Shown here one piece after another: positions 53,591-61,208 of a stretch of DNA of 61,208 bases; position 1 is the first letter of the stretch, and the number at the start of each line of letters is the position of its first letter. The notes below the pieces were generated by a model. It made no database searches. It was given only the letters and a program-made list of their open reading frames with translations, and had not been told where the DNA came from. The position numbers and the translations under genes are program-made. Source of the DNA: Bacillus norwichensis (GTDB taxonomy: Bacteria > Bacillota > Bacilli > Bacillales > Bacillaceae_C); NCBI RefSeq assembly GCF_014836955.1, contig NZ_JACSPV010000025.1, forward strand, positions 1-61,208, written 5' to 3'.

Positions 53591-54057
53591 TCCAATTCCT
53601 CCTCATAAAAGAGATGCTAATCACAGTCAGAAGTATAAAGCATTCATCATTCTCCAGATAGACTAATATACAAATATTTACAATAGATTTACTGTAATTT
53701 TACAAAGGTAGTTCTTTTTTGCTAAGGCGTGAGCAGCTTGGACTAAATATTGCATAGGGAGAAATAAGGTGGATTGTGTAATATTTTGTCATTTGTTAAG
53801 ACGCTCGCATTATGAAGGCAAAAGTTTGGCGTCTTATCAAAGACAAATAGAAAGTGGAAAATCTTGTCATGATTGTTGTTGGTGGAATTGATTGTTGGGT
53901 TGCGAGGCTCTATCAGTGTAGCTTCGCAGTTCACGTGTAATAGTCCTGTTTGAATGGTAATTACAGTATTAGCGGGAGTTGTGGCTATTGTTTAAGCTCG
54001 AAGCCTTCAAGGAGGAGAGAGAATTACATAGCATTGAAGTTTGGATCATCCTATAGA
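53591..54057. other. Gap without recognisable gene
   Basis: About 470 bases. Promoter sequences of the GDPD gene must lie at the left end. A short inverted repeat (AGACGC 53801, GCGTCT 53830) is present. Nothing else seen. Confidence 0.35.
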
Positions 54058-54106
54058 ATCCCCGTGACCCGAAAACAATTCTGTTTCGGATCATGGGTTT
54101 AACTTT
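54058..54106. terminator. Hairpin after yitT-like gene
   Basis: CCCGTGACCCGAAA (54062 on) and TTTCGGATCATGGG form a 14-base stem with two mismatches or wobbles. A T-rich run lies on the plus side only, so for the minus-strand gene it is a weak terminator. Confidence 0.5.
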
Positions 54107-54107
54107 T

Positions 54108-54983
54108 TTACCTTGGGGTTTCGTGAAATTTAGATAAGGAAAAGCCTCTTCCAAGAATTTCGGATGCATTGAGGAAGACGACGAAAGAAGCAGGTTCTTG
54201 TTCTTGTAGTACTTTTTTCAAATAAACAGCTTCCTGCTGTTCAACAACGCAAAGGATCATTGTTTTTTCCTGATTAGAGAATCCGCCGATTGTACGGATT
54301 TTTGTCAAACCACGGTCAATTTCCTCCTTAATGATGGTCTGAATCTTTTCTTCCTGCTCGGTGATGATGAGCACCAGCTTCGATGGTGAACTTTGCAATT
54401 GGACAAAGTCGATCACTTTACTTGTCACATAAATGGCCATCATCGCGTACAGAGCAAGTTCGAGGTTAAAGACGAATGCAGAAGTGATAACAACGAGCCC
54501 ATCGACAATGAGCTGTGAGTAGCCACTGGATAGGCCTGTGAATTTTTTTACGATTTGTGCGACAGTCGCAAGCCCTCCGGTCGATCCTTTTCCACGATAA
54601 ACGATGCCAAGGCCTATGCCTAGAAGTATTCCCCCATAAATGGCTGCCAGTAAAGGATTATCAATCGTAAAAGGGATGTCAGAACTGAGCCAGATGGTGA
54701 ATGGAACGAAGAAAGTTCCGACCAGCGTCTTTAAGGTGAAATCTTTGCCAAGAAGCGCAAGACCGACGAAAAAGACCGGGATATTGATGAGCCATTGCAC
54801 ATAGGCGGGGTTATATTGATACAACTCATATAGGATTGTACTGATACCAGATACTCCTCCTGCTGCCAGTCTGGCCGGCAGGAAAAAAATATTATAGGCT
54901 AAACCGACCAAAGCGGCGCCAAAAATGATGGAAAGATATTCAATAATCAATGTTGCTTTTGGTTTTGGCTTTAAAATTTTCAT
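54108..54983 (-). CDS. YitT family membrane protein
   Basis: 291 residues. Five or six membrane helices in the first 190 residues (YLSIIFGAALVGLAYNIFFL, PARLAAGGVSGISTILYELY, GKGSTGGLATVAQIV), then a cytoplasmic DUF2179 domain (about 205-285: VLIITEQEEKIQTIIKEEID, RGLTKIRTIGGFSNQEKTMI, LCVVEQQE). This two-part layout is that of the YitT/YpjC/YqfU group. Function of the family is not established. Monocistronic. Confidence 0.92.
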   Translation of the reverse strand: MKILKPKPKATLIIEYLSIIFGAALVGLAYNIFFLPARLAAGGVSGISTILYELYQYNPAYVQWLINIPVFFVGLALLGKDFTLKTLVGTFFVPFTIWLSSDIPFTIDNPLLAAIYGGILLGIGLGIVYRGKGSTGGLATVAQIVKKFTGLSSGYSQLIVDGLVVITSAFVFNLELALYAMMAIYVTSKVIDFVQLQSSPSKLVLIITEQEEKIQTIIKEEIDRGLTKIRTIGGFSNQEKTMILCVVEQQEAVYLKKVLQEQEPASFVVFLNASEILGRGFSLSKFHETPR

Positions 54984-55330
54984 TCAGTCCTTTCTTTAAA
55001 AAATGCCATTGCCATCTTAACATAGAATAGAGGAAAGCTGTAAAGGATTGAGAAGTGGAAAAATCACGTCAAGAAGCATTTTTACATAAGATTTGCGAGG
55101 CTTAATTTTCATCAACCACTTTTTGCAGTTTCGTTTCCCTGATAGTTTCTTTGTTTTCCATATTAGTGATGGACTATTTTCATTTTGTCCATAAAATGTA
55201 GTGGATAAGCTTACAGGTTAAGCTGGTTGTTGGCTATCATTGATTCAGAAGCAGATTATGAATGAACAGGAACCCTCTAATTTTTATGGTAGACTTACTT
55301 TTGGGTAAAACTTAAGGGGGAAGAGATAGA
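54984..55330. other. Intergenic region
   Basis: About 350 bases between divergent genes. No gene or repeat seen; the ribosome binding site AAGGGGGAAGAG of the lipoprotein gene is at the right end. Confidence 0.4.
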
Positions 55331-55882
55331 ATGAGATATTTTGCGTACATTTTTCTTAGTGTAGTTGTCGTGCTGACAGCGGCCTGCAGCAAAGGAGAGG
55401 GTGACCCAGTTTCGACTCCGAAAGAGGCGGCTGTTGAAAAAGAATCCGAGTCTAAGAAAGAAGAAGTCTCTAAGCCGGAGAAAGAAGAGGAAAAGGCTGC
55501 TGAAGAGGAAGAACCAAACGTTAATGCGGAAAATCAAAATGATGAAAGCTATATTCATCCGGAGTTGGCGAATAATGCTAAGTACGTGGAAGTGATGAAC
55601 CGCATTCATGATGAACCAAATCAGTTGGAGGTGACGAAAGAAGAACAATTTGCTGCAGTGACGAAATTATTTTTCTTAAATCCAGAGGTATTGGATGATA
55701 AATCTCGGGCACTTGGTTTGAGTGATGCTCAGTTAAGTGATGGGACAAAAATGATTTATTTGGCGGCGATCGGAGAACGGATGGGAGCTTTTTACTTTTA
55801 TCATCCGGGCACAGACGAAATTGCTACGGAATTGAATGCAGAAGAAGCGTTCGGAGAAATTCCGGAAATCAGTTATGAATAA
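55331..55882 (+). CDS. Uncharacterised lipoprotein
   Basis: 183 residues. Lipoprotein signal with lipobox TAAC, modified Cys at 19. Residues 25-70 are a low-complexity Glu/Lys linker reaching away from the membrane. The last 110 residues form a compact domain (HPELANNAKYVEVMNRIHDE, ALGLSDAQLSDGTKMIYLAA) that I do not recognise. AAGGGGGAAGAG precedes ATG. Single gene. Confidence 0.8.
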   Translation: MRYFAYIFLSVVVVLTAACSKGEGDPVSTPKEAAVEKESESKKEEVSKPEKEEEKAAEEEEPNVNAENQNDESYIHPELANNAKYVEVMNRIHDEPNQLEVTKEEQFAAVTKLFFLNPEVLDDKSRALGLSDAQLSDGTKMIYLAAIGERMGAFYFYHPGTDEIATELNAEEAFGEIPEISYE

Positions 55883-56065
55883 TTAATGCAGCATGATGTT
55901 ATGAACTGGGGCTTTTTCAAGCCCCCAAAAACAATCAGCAGGTTCATTACTACTAGGAATTGTTCCACCGATTTACAAGGTTTTGTTCTCCTATTCACTT
56001 ATCAAAACCAATGAAAAAACATCTTTTAAACATCCATTTATATAAAAGCAGACAGACGTCAATCC

Positions 56066-56253
56066 TTACTTCTCCATTTTTCTCAAATCATAGTAAAACC
56101 AAAAAGACATAAGAATATAGTAGGCTAGGAGAATTCCTACCGTAGTATCAAGATCTTCCCAGTTATTCCGTATAGTACAAAGGACTATAACCCCAGTCAA
56201 AAAAAAACTGGATAAATTATAAAACGCACTAAAAAATCCTTTTGAACTTCCAT
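56066..56253 (-). pseudogene. Small membrane protein with a homopolymer frameshift
   Basis: AAAAGGAGA lies 8 bases before ATG 56253, which opens MEVQKDFLVRFIIYPVFF and stops at once after a run of nine T (56199-56207 on this strand). With one more T the frame continues LTGVIVLCTIRNNWEDLDTT and on to LLAYYILMSFWFYYDLRKME, giving a 62-residue protein with two membrane segments. Without the shift the second half belongs to a longer frame from 56308 that has no ribosome binding site. Either a real mutation, slippage-dependent expression, or a sequencing error. Confidence 0.5.
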
Positions 56254-56308
56254 AAATGAATCTCCTTTTCTTTATAAAGTCTCTTGAAAAAGAGCTGTTA
56301 TGTATCAA

Positions 56309-56640
56309 ATTTAATAAACGTCACTAGCTTTTAAGATGTCTATTAAATGTCTTATGCCAGTTGAAATATCACCTGCCTGCAGAAAGTATCATTTTATTTC
56401 TAAGAAATATCTTTACTTACATATTACCGGAAAGTTCCAGAAAATCATCTTAAATCCAATTATTTTTTGTTTTTTTAAAATTTTTTATGAAGTTTAAAGC
56501 TCACGTTGAAAAAAATAAAATGTCACAACTAATTTATAACCCATTTAGCCGCGTAGTTATCAGCTTTAAGCTAACCCCACTCCATTAAAGACATGTCTGT
56601 TTTTTCGTCATTTATTCTAAACCAAATATTAAAATTTTTC
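56309..56640. other. AT-rich intergenic region
   Basis: About 330 bases, very AT rich, without a gene or clear repeat. Confidence 0.4.
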
Positions 56641-56848
56641 TTAGAAAGTTATCGGTTATTATAGTTCTAGCTAAGTTTTATGCACAGACCAGGGTCGAAA
56701 GATTTGCTATTTTAAGACAGATTTGTTACTCTTAAGAGGAGTTATTTTTGCTCTCTTTCAGATTGAGAAGAGTTTTTGATTTTCGTCTAAGTATTTGAGC
56801 AAGGATAGTAACACAATGTGCGGATAATCGCACCAGGAGGCAACAATT
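56641..56848 (+). promoter_or_regulatory. Promoter and long leader of the cold shock gene
   Basis: About 200 bases before the start contain several short hairpins (AAGAGGAG / CTCTCTTT near 56736-56760; TGTGCGGATAATCGCACC near 56817-56834) and end in the ribosome binding site AGGAGG. A long structured leader is usual for cspA-type genes, where it controls translation by temperature. The exact promoter is not fixed. Confidence 0.5.
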
Positions 56849-57049
56849 ATGGAACAAGGTACAGTTAAGTGGTTCAATGCAGACAAAGGTTTTGGATTCA
56901 TCGAGCGCGAAGCAGGAGAAGACGTATTCGTTCATTTCTCAGCGATTCAAGGTGAAGGCTTCAAATCTTTAGACGAAGGTCAAAAGGTAACTTTTGATGT
57001 TGAAGAAGGTCAACGTGGCCCACAAGCTACAAACGTTCAAAAGGTTTAA
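56849..57049 (+). CDS. Cold shock protein (CspA family)
   Basis: 66 residues, full length: [20 protein letters not shown] with the RNA-binding RNP-1 motif KGFGFI, then RNP-2 VFVHFSAI, ending ATNVQKV. A single-stranded nucleic-acid-binding beta barrel acting as RNA chaperone. AGGAGG lies 8 bases before ATG. High use of preferred codons suggests strong expression. Monocistronic with a terminator directly behind. Confidence 0.97.
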   Translation: MEQGTVKWFNADKGFGFIEREAGEDVFVHFSAIQGEGFKSLDEGQKVTFDVEEGQRGPQATNVQKV

Positions 57050-57061
57050 TATGAGCCTAAG

Positions 57062-57089
57062 ACAGGTCCTGAACGGGGCCTGTTTTTTT
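57062..57089 (+). terminator. Terminator of the cold shock gene
   Basis: ACAGGTCC, 6-base loop, GGGCCTGT with wobble, seven T. Confidence 0.88.
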
Positions 57090-57206
57090 ATGCATAAAAT
57101 ACAAAAAATCCTTGCTTTGTCAGCCATTAACTCAAAAATGTTGGTCGTCTGTTCAAATAAGCTTACCACACTTGAGTATGAAAGAATATGTATCTTTTGT
57201 GTTGCT

Positions 57207-57246
57207 GGGGTCAGACCCCTTTACTTCATTAAAGGGGTCTGACCCC
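57207..57246. repeat. REP-like palindromic hairpin
   Basis: GGGGTCAGACCCCTTTA (57207-57223), 6-base loop, and its exact complement (57230-57246). Each arm itself contains the palindrome GGGGTCAGACCCC. It lies just after the end of the minus-strand permease gene, where it can also act as a transcription stop or RNA stabiliser. Confidence 0.75.
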
Positions 57247-57250
57247 ATAC

Positions 57251-58114
57251 TCAATTGCTTAAGGCCACGGAGATGATTCCAATGACCATGATGACTGCGG
57301 CAGTGGGCCTTCTTATCCCCACTCCCTCTGTCAGTATTTTGGTTCCCATGACTGTTCCGATTAGAATGCTAATCTCTCGAACGGGAGCTACATGGCTCAC
57401 GGGTGTAAATTGCATCGTTATCAACACGAGAAGATAAGCAAGCGGGCTTAAAATACCCACTCCGATTGCCTTCTTTTTATTCAAGTTCCATTCTTTCTTC
57501 ACTTTTTGTTTCTTTTTTAAAGCCAAAGGAGTCATCAGCAGAAATTGCCCAAGGATGGAACCATAGTTTAACAGTAATGGAGATATAAGAATAAAACTAA
57601 CAGCTCCCTTATCCAACAGGGTGTAGAAAGAGATGAGTAAACCAGTCAATAATCCGTAGAAAACAGCTTTTCCACTATTATTTTGCTTAAAGCGGCGCAG
57701 GTCTCCTGTTAAAATAAAAATGCTTAGAACAATGAAGCTGATGCCCATCACTCCTATAATGGAGAGTTTTTCTTCAAAAAGAAAAAAAGCAGCAATCGCG
57801 ATAAGCATGGGAGCAGAACCTCGAGCTAACGGATACACAATGGAAAGATCGCCTACTCTATAACCCTTTTGCAGTGTTAAGGCATAGGCCATATGTACAA
57901 TGGCACTCCCAAAGATAAATACAAATTCCATCCAACCCAAATGTATCTCATTTATAAAAAAGAAACCTATAACAAACGGAAGATAAACGATCGTGCTGAC
58001 AGCCATATAAAGCCAAACAAAAATAAATCCGCCCTCTGACTGTTTCGCCAAGTAATTCCAAGTCGCATGCATAAAAGCTGAAATAAGAATGATGATAAAA
58101 GCTAATAAAGACAA
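57251..58114 (-). CDS. DMT-superfamily permease (EamA-like)
   Basis: 287 residues, ten membrane helices in two EamA halves (start LLAFIIILISAFMHATWNYL, YPLARGSAPMLIAIAAFFLF near 95, second half PLLLNYGSILGQFLLMTPLA, end TAAVIMVIGIISVAL). The N-terminal SAFMHATWNYLAK is usual for this group. Substrate unknown. It stands between the REP-like hairpin and a small membrane protein gene in the same direction. Confidence 0.88.
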   Translation of the reverse strand: MSLLAFIIILISAFMHATWNYLAKQSEGGFIFVWLYMAVSTIVYLPFVIGFFFINEIHLGWMEFVFIFGSAIVHMAYALTLQKGYRVGDLSIVYPLARGSAPMLIAIAAFFLFEEKLSIIGVMGISFIVLSIFILTGDLRRFKQNNSGKAVFYGLLTGLLISFYTLLDKGAVSFILISPLLLNYGSILGQFLLMTPLALKKKQKVKKEWNLNKKKAIGVGILSPLAYLLVLITMQFTPVSHVAPVREISILIGTVMGTKILTEGVGIRRPTAAVIMVIGIISVALSN

Positions 58115-58202
58115 ATATAGTCAACCTCGCTTTCGTCAGGAAGCTTTTTGGCAAGAAAGTACTCATTCTATGTAAATGAATGACGATTTCTAATGGAGAT
58201 AT

Positions 58203-58505
58203 TTATACCTTTTCATGCCGGCTGTTGGCATCATGTTTACGTTCGAGATAGGATTTCATGAATATAAAACACCCTAAATAAGCCACACAAGTAACCCCAA
58301 ACAAAGCAAAAACTCCCGGTGTAAACACTAAATATAAGCTGAACGGCAATGACCATATAAATGCAATGAGCATAAGTGATTGCTTAGATGTCAATGAGGA
58401 AAGGATCGCTAAGCAGGCTGGTAATACCAGTATAACAAATGTGGTCACGACCGTTTCAGTTCCGATCATGTTAGAATATGGATTAAAAAATTTAGCACAG
58501 TCCAT
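58203..58505 (-). CDS. Small membrane protein, hypothetical
   Basis: 100 residues with three membrane segments (about 20-35, 45-60 and 65-85) and a basic tail with three His (KHDANSRHEKV). It lies 88 bases before the DMT permease in the same direction. No clear ribosome binding site at ATG 58505, so a start inside is possible. Family not recognised. Confidence 0.5.
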   Translation of the reverse strand: MDCAKFFNPYSNMIGTETVVTTFVILVLPACLAILSSLTSKQSLMLIAFIWSLPFSLYLVFTPGVFALFGVTCVAYLGCFIFMKSYLERKHDANSRHEKV

Positions 58506-58665
58506 AAAGATATACTTGCTGCCCCACTTAATATCCCCAAAATTTTTACTGCTTTTTGAATTGTATTCACCCCACGGCTTTTGATTAATCCTAAATATAT
58601 AAAGTTCTTCTCTACTCTTTTCATATATACTATAAAAAAAGAACGGCTATTAAAAGGGGAATTAT

Positions 58666-59376
58666 ATGAAGATTGGAAAAAAGTTGTTAATTGTTTTACC
58701 TGTGGTTATAGTCGCAGGTCTCGCAGCTTGGCTCATCAGTGCCTTTTACGGCTTGCCATGGAAGGAAAAGGCGGTGGCAGGGAAACTGGAAAGCTATTTG
58801 GAGGAAAAATATGAACAGGATTTTATCTTGAAAGAGTCTTTTTATAATTTTAAAGATGGGAGCTATGGGGCGTGGTTTTATCCTGAAGCGAACCCGAAGC
58901 TTGAGTTTCACGCTGAGGAAGGCTTTGCAGAGTATACATATGTTGATAATTATCCTGAAATTTTGTGGGCCCGCCAATTAAAAGAGGCGGTAAAGCCTAT
59001 TGCAAAGGATATTTATCCTGCCGCATCGGTTGATACGAATTATGTCACTTATGAAAGCTTGGATATTGTGAAAGGGCCTGAGATTCCTCGTTTCGATGAA
59101 ACTGAGGCTATGTTGGGAGTCCGTATTGAAATAGGAATACCTTTTTCAGAAAATGATGAGCAATGGCAACGGCTGGCCAATCTGGTTGAAAAAATACAAG
59201 CTCTTTCACCAACAATTGATTCTTTGTTCGACTTTATTAATAAGAAGGAAGGCAGCGAAACCTCCATAATTTGTCCGCCAAAGGAAGAAGCTGAAATCAA
59301 ATCTGTCCAGCAGGCGAAGAAATCCTGTTCATCAGATAAGTATGATCTGGAGACCGATATGACTTTAGATGATTAA
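58666..59376 (+). CDS. Membrane-anchored hypothetical protein (YfjL-like)
   Basis: 236 residues: an N-terminal signal anchor (about 6-28, LLIVLPVVIVAGLAAWLISA) and an outside domain of about 200 residues (YLEEKYEQDFILKESFYNFK, GAWFYPEANPKLEFHAEEGF) with an acidic end. It reminds me of the Bacillus YfjL-type proteins, weakly. AAAAGGGG precedes ATG. The DUF4349 gene follows 55 bases on. Confidence 0.72.
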   Translation: MKIGKKLLIVLPVVIVAGLAAWLISAFYGLPWKEKAVAGKLESYLEEKYEQDFILKESFYNFKDGSYGAWFYPEANPKLEFHAEEGFAEYTYVDNYPEILWARQLKEAVKPIAKDIYPAASVDTNYVTYESLDIVKGPEIPRFDETEAMLGVRIEIGIPFSENDEQWQRLANLVEKIQALSPTIDSLFDFINKKEGSETSIICPPKEEAEIKSVQQAKKSCSSDKYDLETDMTLDD

Positions 59377-59431
59377 GGGTGTAATTTTTTTCGCGTTGAA
59401 CCGTCTAATGTAGAAAAGGGGGATCAGTGTT

Positions 59432-60328
59432 ATGAGTAAGAGAAGTTTCAAAGGCTTGTTTGCTGTCTTTCTTCTTATCTTTGTGGGGGCGTGCAGCTCG
59501 CATGATTCAGAGGAATCAAAATCAACGAACGAAATGGCTCAAATGGATAAGGCCGCCGGTTCAAATGAAATTGCCGTTCTTAATCAGGAGGACCAGTCCA
59601 CTGTTGAAAAAACGCAGCGTGATCAGGTTAATATAAGTGACCGTATGATCATTCATCAGGCAAACATGGAAGTGCGAGTGAAGAGTCTAGATAAAGCCCA
59701 GCAAAATATTGAGAAAAAAGTGAAGGAATATGGGGGCTATATCGTCGAGTCCAATGAATATCGTGATGAAAATGAACTGATGAGCGGACACATCATTGTC
59801 CGAGTTCCCGAAAAGCAATTTCAAGCGTTCTTGAATGATGCAGAAGCTGAAGCTGCCGATGTTTTGAGCAGAAATGTTTCGGGACAGGATGTAACGGAGG
59901 AGTATGTGGACTTGGAATCTCGCTTGAAATCGAAGCGGGCGGTAGAGGAAAGGCTACTTGGTTTTATGAAGGAAGCGCAAAAGACCGAAGATTTATTAAA
60001 AATATCCAGTGACTTGGCGAAAGTGCAGGAGGAAATAGAGATCCTTGTGGGGAAAGTGAAATATCTTGAAAATCAGACTGACTTTTCAACCGTGGAAATC
60101 TCTATGCAGGAAAGCAAAGTGGTTGTACCGGGAGTAGGCGATGGTGATCTGGATACATGGGAAAAGACGAAGAAGCAACTGGCTGTCAGCCTCAACTTTT
60201 TGCTTGCTGCAGCATCGGGATTGGTTGTGTTCTTTGTCGGGAATTTGCCTGTCATTCTTCTTTTCGTGTTGATTGGAGCGGGGATTTTCTATCTGGTGAA
60301 AAGAAAGCGAAGGAAGTCTAATGATTGA
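59432..60328 (+). CDS. DUF4349 lipoprotein
   Basis: 298 residues. Lipobox VGAC (Cys21), polar linker, DUF4349 domain (about 70-255: IIHQANMEVRVKSLDKAQQN, GGYIVESNEYRDENE, VSGQDVTEEYVDLESRLKSK) with a long coiled coil (about 165-215), then a C-terminal membrane helix (about 255-285) and a Lys/Arg tail. So it is tethered at both ends, with the domain outside. AAAGGGGGATC precedes ATG. Family function unknown. Confidence 0.92.
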   Translation: MSKRSFKGLFAVFLLIFVGACSSHDSEESKSTNEMAQMDKAAGSNEIAVLNQEDQSTVEKTQRDQVNISDRMIIHQANMEVRVKSLDKAQQNIEKKVKEYGGYIVESNEYRDENELMSGHIIVRVPEKQFQAFLNDAEAEAADVLSRNVSGQDVTEEYVDLESRLKSKRAVEERLLGFMKEAQKTEDLLKISSDLAKVQEEIEILVGKVKYLENQTDFSTVEISMQESKVVVPGVGDGDLDTWEKTKKQLAVSLNFLLAAASGLVVFFVGNLPVILLFVLIGAGIFYLVKRKRRKSND

Positions 60329-60634
60329 GAACTTATAATTAACTTTAAGAAAAGCAAACTTGCAAAGTATGACAGCGATCTATTTGACTAATATTGAGGA
60401 ATCTAACAGTGGCTGCCATCAGGCTACAGCTTATTGAACTCGCAAAGCTGTACTAGGCCATACTCGAAAAGTATTACATATTACGATGGAAATCAGTAGC
60501 TCCCCTTTAGAGTTCGAAAGAATAAGAAGTCAAATTAGCAGTGTCTTCGGTTAAGATAGATCATCAAGGTATGCCAAAAAGATTATTAGAATTGAACCAA
60601 GAAAATGCAAGTTTAAAAAATGGAGAAAATCAAA
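60329..60634. other. Degenerate gap
   Basis: About 300 bases. Short frames (TAIYLTNIEESNSGCHQATA; SSSPLEFERIRSQISSVFG) look like pieces of decayed genes, but I cannot name a family. Confidence 0.3.
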
Positions 60635-61141
60635 ATGACAATACATCACTATATAGCTTCAAAAAAGGAGTTGCCACTTGGTAAGTTTGGTAGCAAGTAT
60701 ACACTGAAAACTATAAAAGGATTGGAAACTAAACACGCAAAACACGAGGATCTTCCTATAAAATTCTATGAAACAGAAGAAGATGCAATTGGTATATACA
60801 TCAGCAGGCTCACACCAGGTTATGAAGATATAAAGTCAAAATTCAAGAATCCTTTTGTATATGAAGTAATTGGTACTTTACATGTTACAGGAGAAGGTAT
60901 AAGAGCATTATTCAACTATATTGATCAAAACCTTTCTGATGGTGAAGAAATAGAAATTTACTCTTGTTCAGATGGTGAAGAAAAATCCGAAAAGGAGAAT
61001 AGTTTAGATGCTATTATTAATTTTAGAAAATTAACATTCGGTAAATATATTCCACTTGATAAGAAAAATTATATTAAGCAGATTAGTGAAATGTTTTGCT
61101 TGGAGGATAAACAATATATTGTAGTCGGGAAGGGAGTGTAA
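60635..61141 (+). CDS. Hypothetical protein
   Basis: 168 residues from ATG 60635 (GGAG 9 bases before it; the in-frame ATG 60620 has no site). Soluble, Lys and Glu rich, no cysteine cluster beyond a lone pair (YSCSDG, FCLED). Low GC compared with the genes to its left. The stop codon is part of the terminator stem. No family recognised; the look (acidic, single, AT rich, near decayed DNA) would suit an immunity-type or accessory protein, but that is a guess. Confidence 0.7.
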   Translation: MTIHHYIASKKELPLGKFGSKYTLKTIKGLETKHAKHEDLPIKFYETEEDAIGIYISRLTPGYEDIKSKFKNPFVYEVIGTLHVTGEGIRALFNYIDQNLSDGEEIEIYSCSDGEEKSEKENSLDAIINFRKLTFGKYIPLDKKNYIKQISEMFCLEDKQYIVVGKGV

Positions 61142-61197
61142 ACTTAACCGTGTAAGTGAGAGAGCGTACGGCTCTTGCTTCGCGGTTAAGTTTTTTT
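61141..61197 (+). terminator. Terminator of the last gene
   Basis: Outer stem AACTTAACCG / CGGTTAAGTT and an inner stem AGAGC / GCTCT, then seven T. Confidence 0.85.
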
Positions 61198-61208
61198 ATT
61201 GGTAGAAT

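Noticed and set aside
61000-61208. tRNA or rRNA genes at the right end or elsewhere
   Set aside because: I saw no cloverleaf with GTTCRANYC and no rRNA signature anywhere; the hairpin at 61141 is a plain terminator. The GGTTCAAACCCC in repeat copy 1 resembles a T-arm but lacks the rest of a tRNA.

Overview
The window is low-GC DNA with strong AGGAGG-type ribosome binding sites, TTG and GTG starts, lipoprotein signal peptides and intrinsic terminators. The genes (YitT, PxpABC with AccBC, a CdaR-type regulator, a CspA-type cold shock protein, DUF4349 lipoprotein) fit a Bacillaceae chromosome; I cannot name the species.

Left part, about 1-16.1 kb, is an accessory island. It holds a 5'-truncated retron-type reverse transcriptase next to an insertion-sequence end, an unrecognised 20-kDa protein, and a gene graveyard (fragments of ArdA, HsdR and a frameshifted cytochrome P450). 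These are followed by a GIY-YIG/DUF2075 helicase with a decayed MazG-like partner. Next comes an intact five-gene block: a DNA cytosine methyltransferase, then a translationally coupled operon of a MutL/MORC-like GHKL ATPase, a Z1-domain helicase, a PD-(D/E)XK protein and an AIPR protein. I read this block as a restriction/anti-phage system. A broken IS1182-like transposase ends the island. Copies of one IS end sequence lie at 1-78 and 32308, and a short match sits at 15030.

Middle part, about 16.6-33.9 kb, starts with a minus-strand polyamine-type ABC transporter (ATPase, two permeases, lipoprotein binding protein) plus an FAD oxidase, divergent from a small XRE regulator whose 3' end is duplicated at 1.1 kb. 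A secreted endonuclease/exonuclease/phosphatase protein follows. Then comes a catabolic locus: FadR-type regulator, small membrane proteins, a DMT-like permease, HyuA and HyuB hydantoinase/oxoprolinase-type subunits and a small zinc-ribbon protein. Three copies of a 165-178 bp structured repeat fill the gaps in front of three genes of this locus.

Right part, about 34-50 kb, is amino-acid or organic-acid catabolism: FAD oxidase and SDR (minus strand, with an operator palindrome and a CcpA-like site), an ornithine cyclodeaminase-family enzyme, a PutP-type symporter, a CdaR-type regulator, a decayed ThDP enzyme, then pxpB-pxpC-pxpA, a 55-residue membrane protein, an SSS symporter, accB-accC and an IclR regulator. 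The likely theme is uptake and ATP- or biotin-dependent opening of 5-oxoproline or a related lactam. From 50 to 61 kb the DNA is ordinary chromosome: a large secreted GDPD protein, YitT, lipoproteins, a CspA-type protein, a DMT permease, a DUF4349 protein and several hypotheticals.

All family names come from motifs read by eye; no database search was run.
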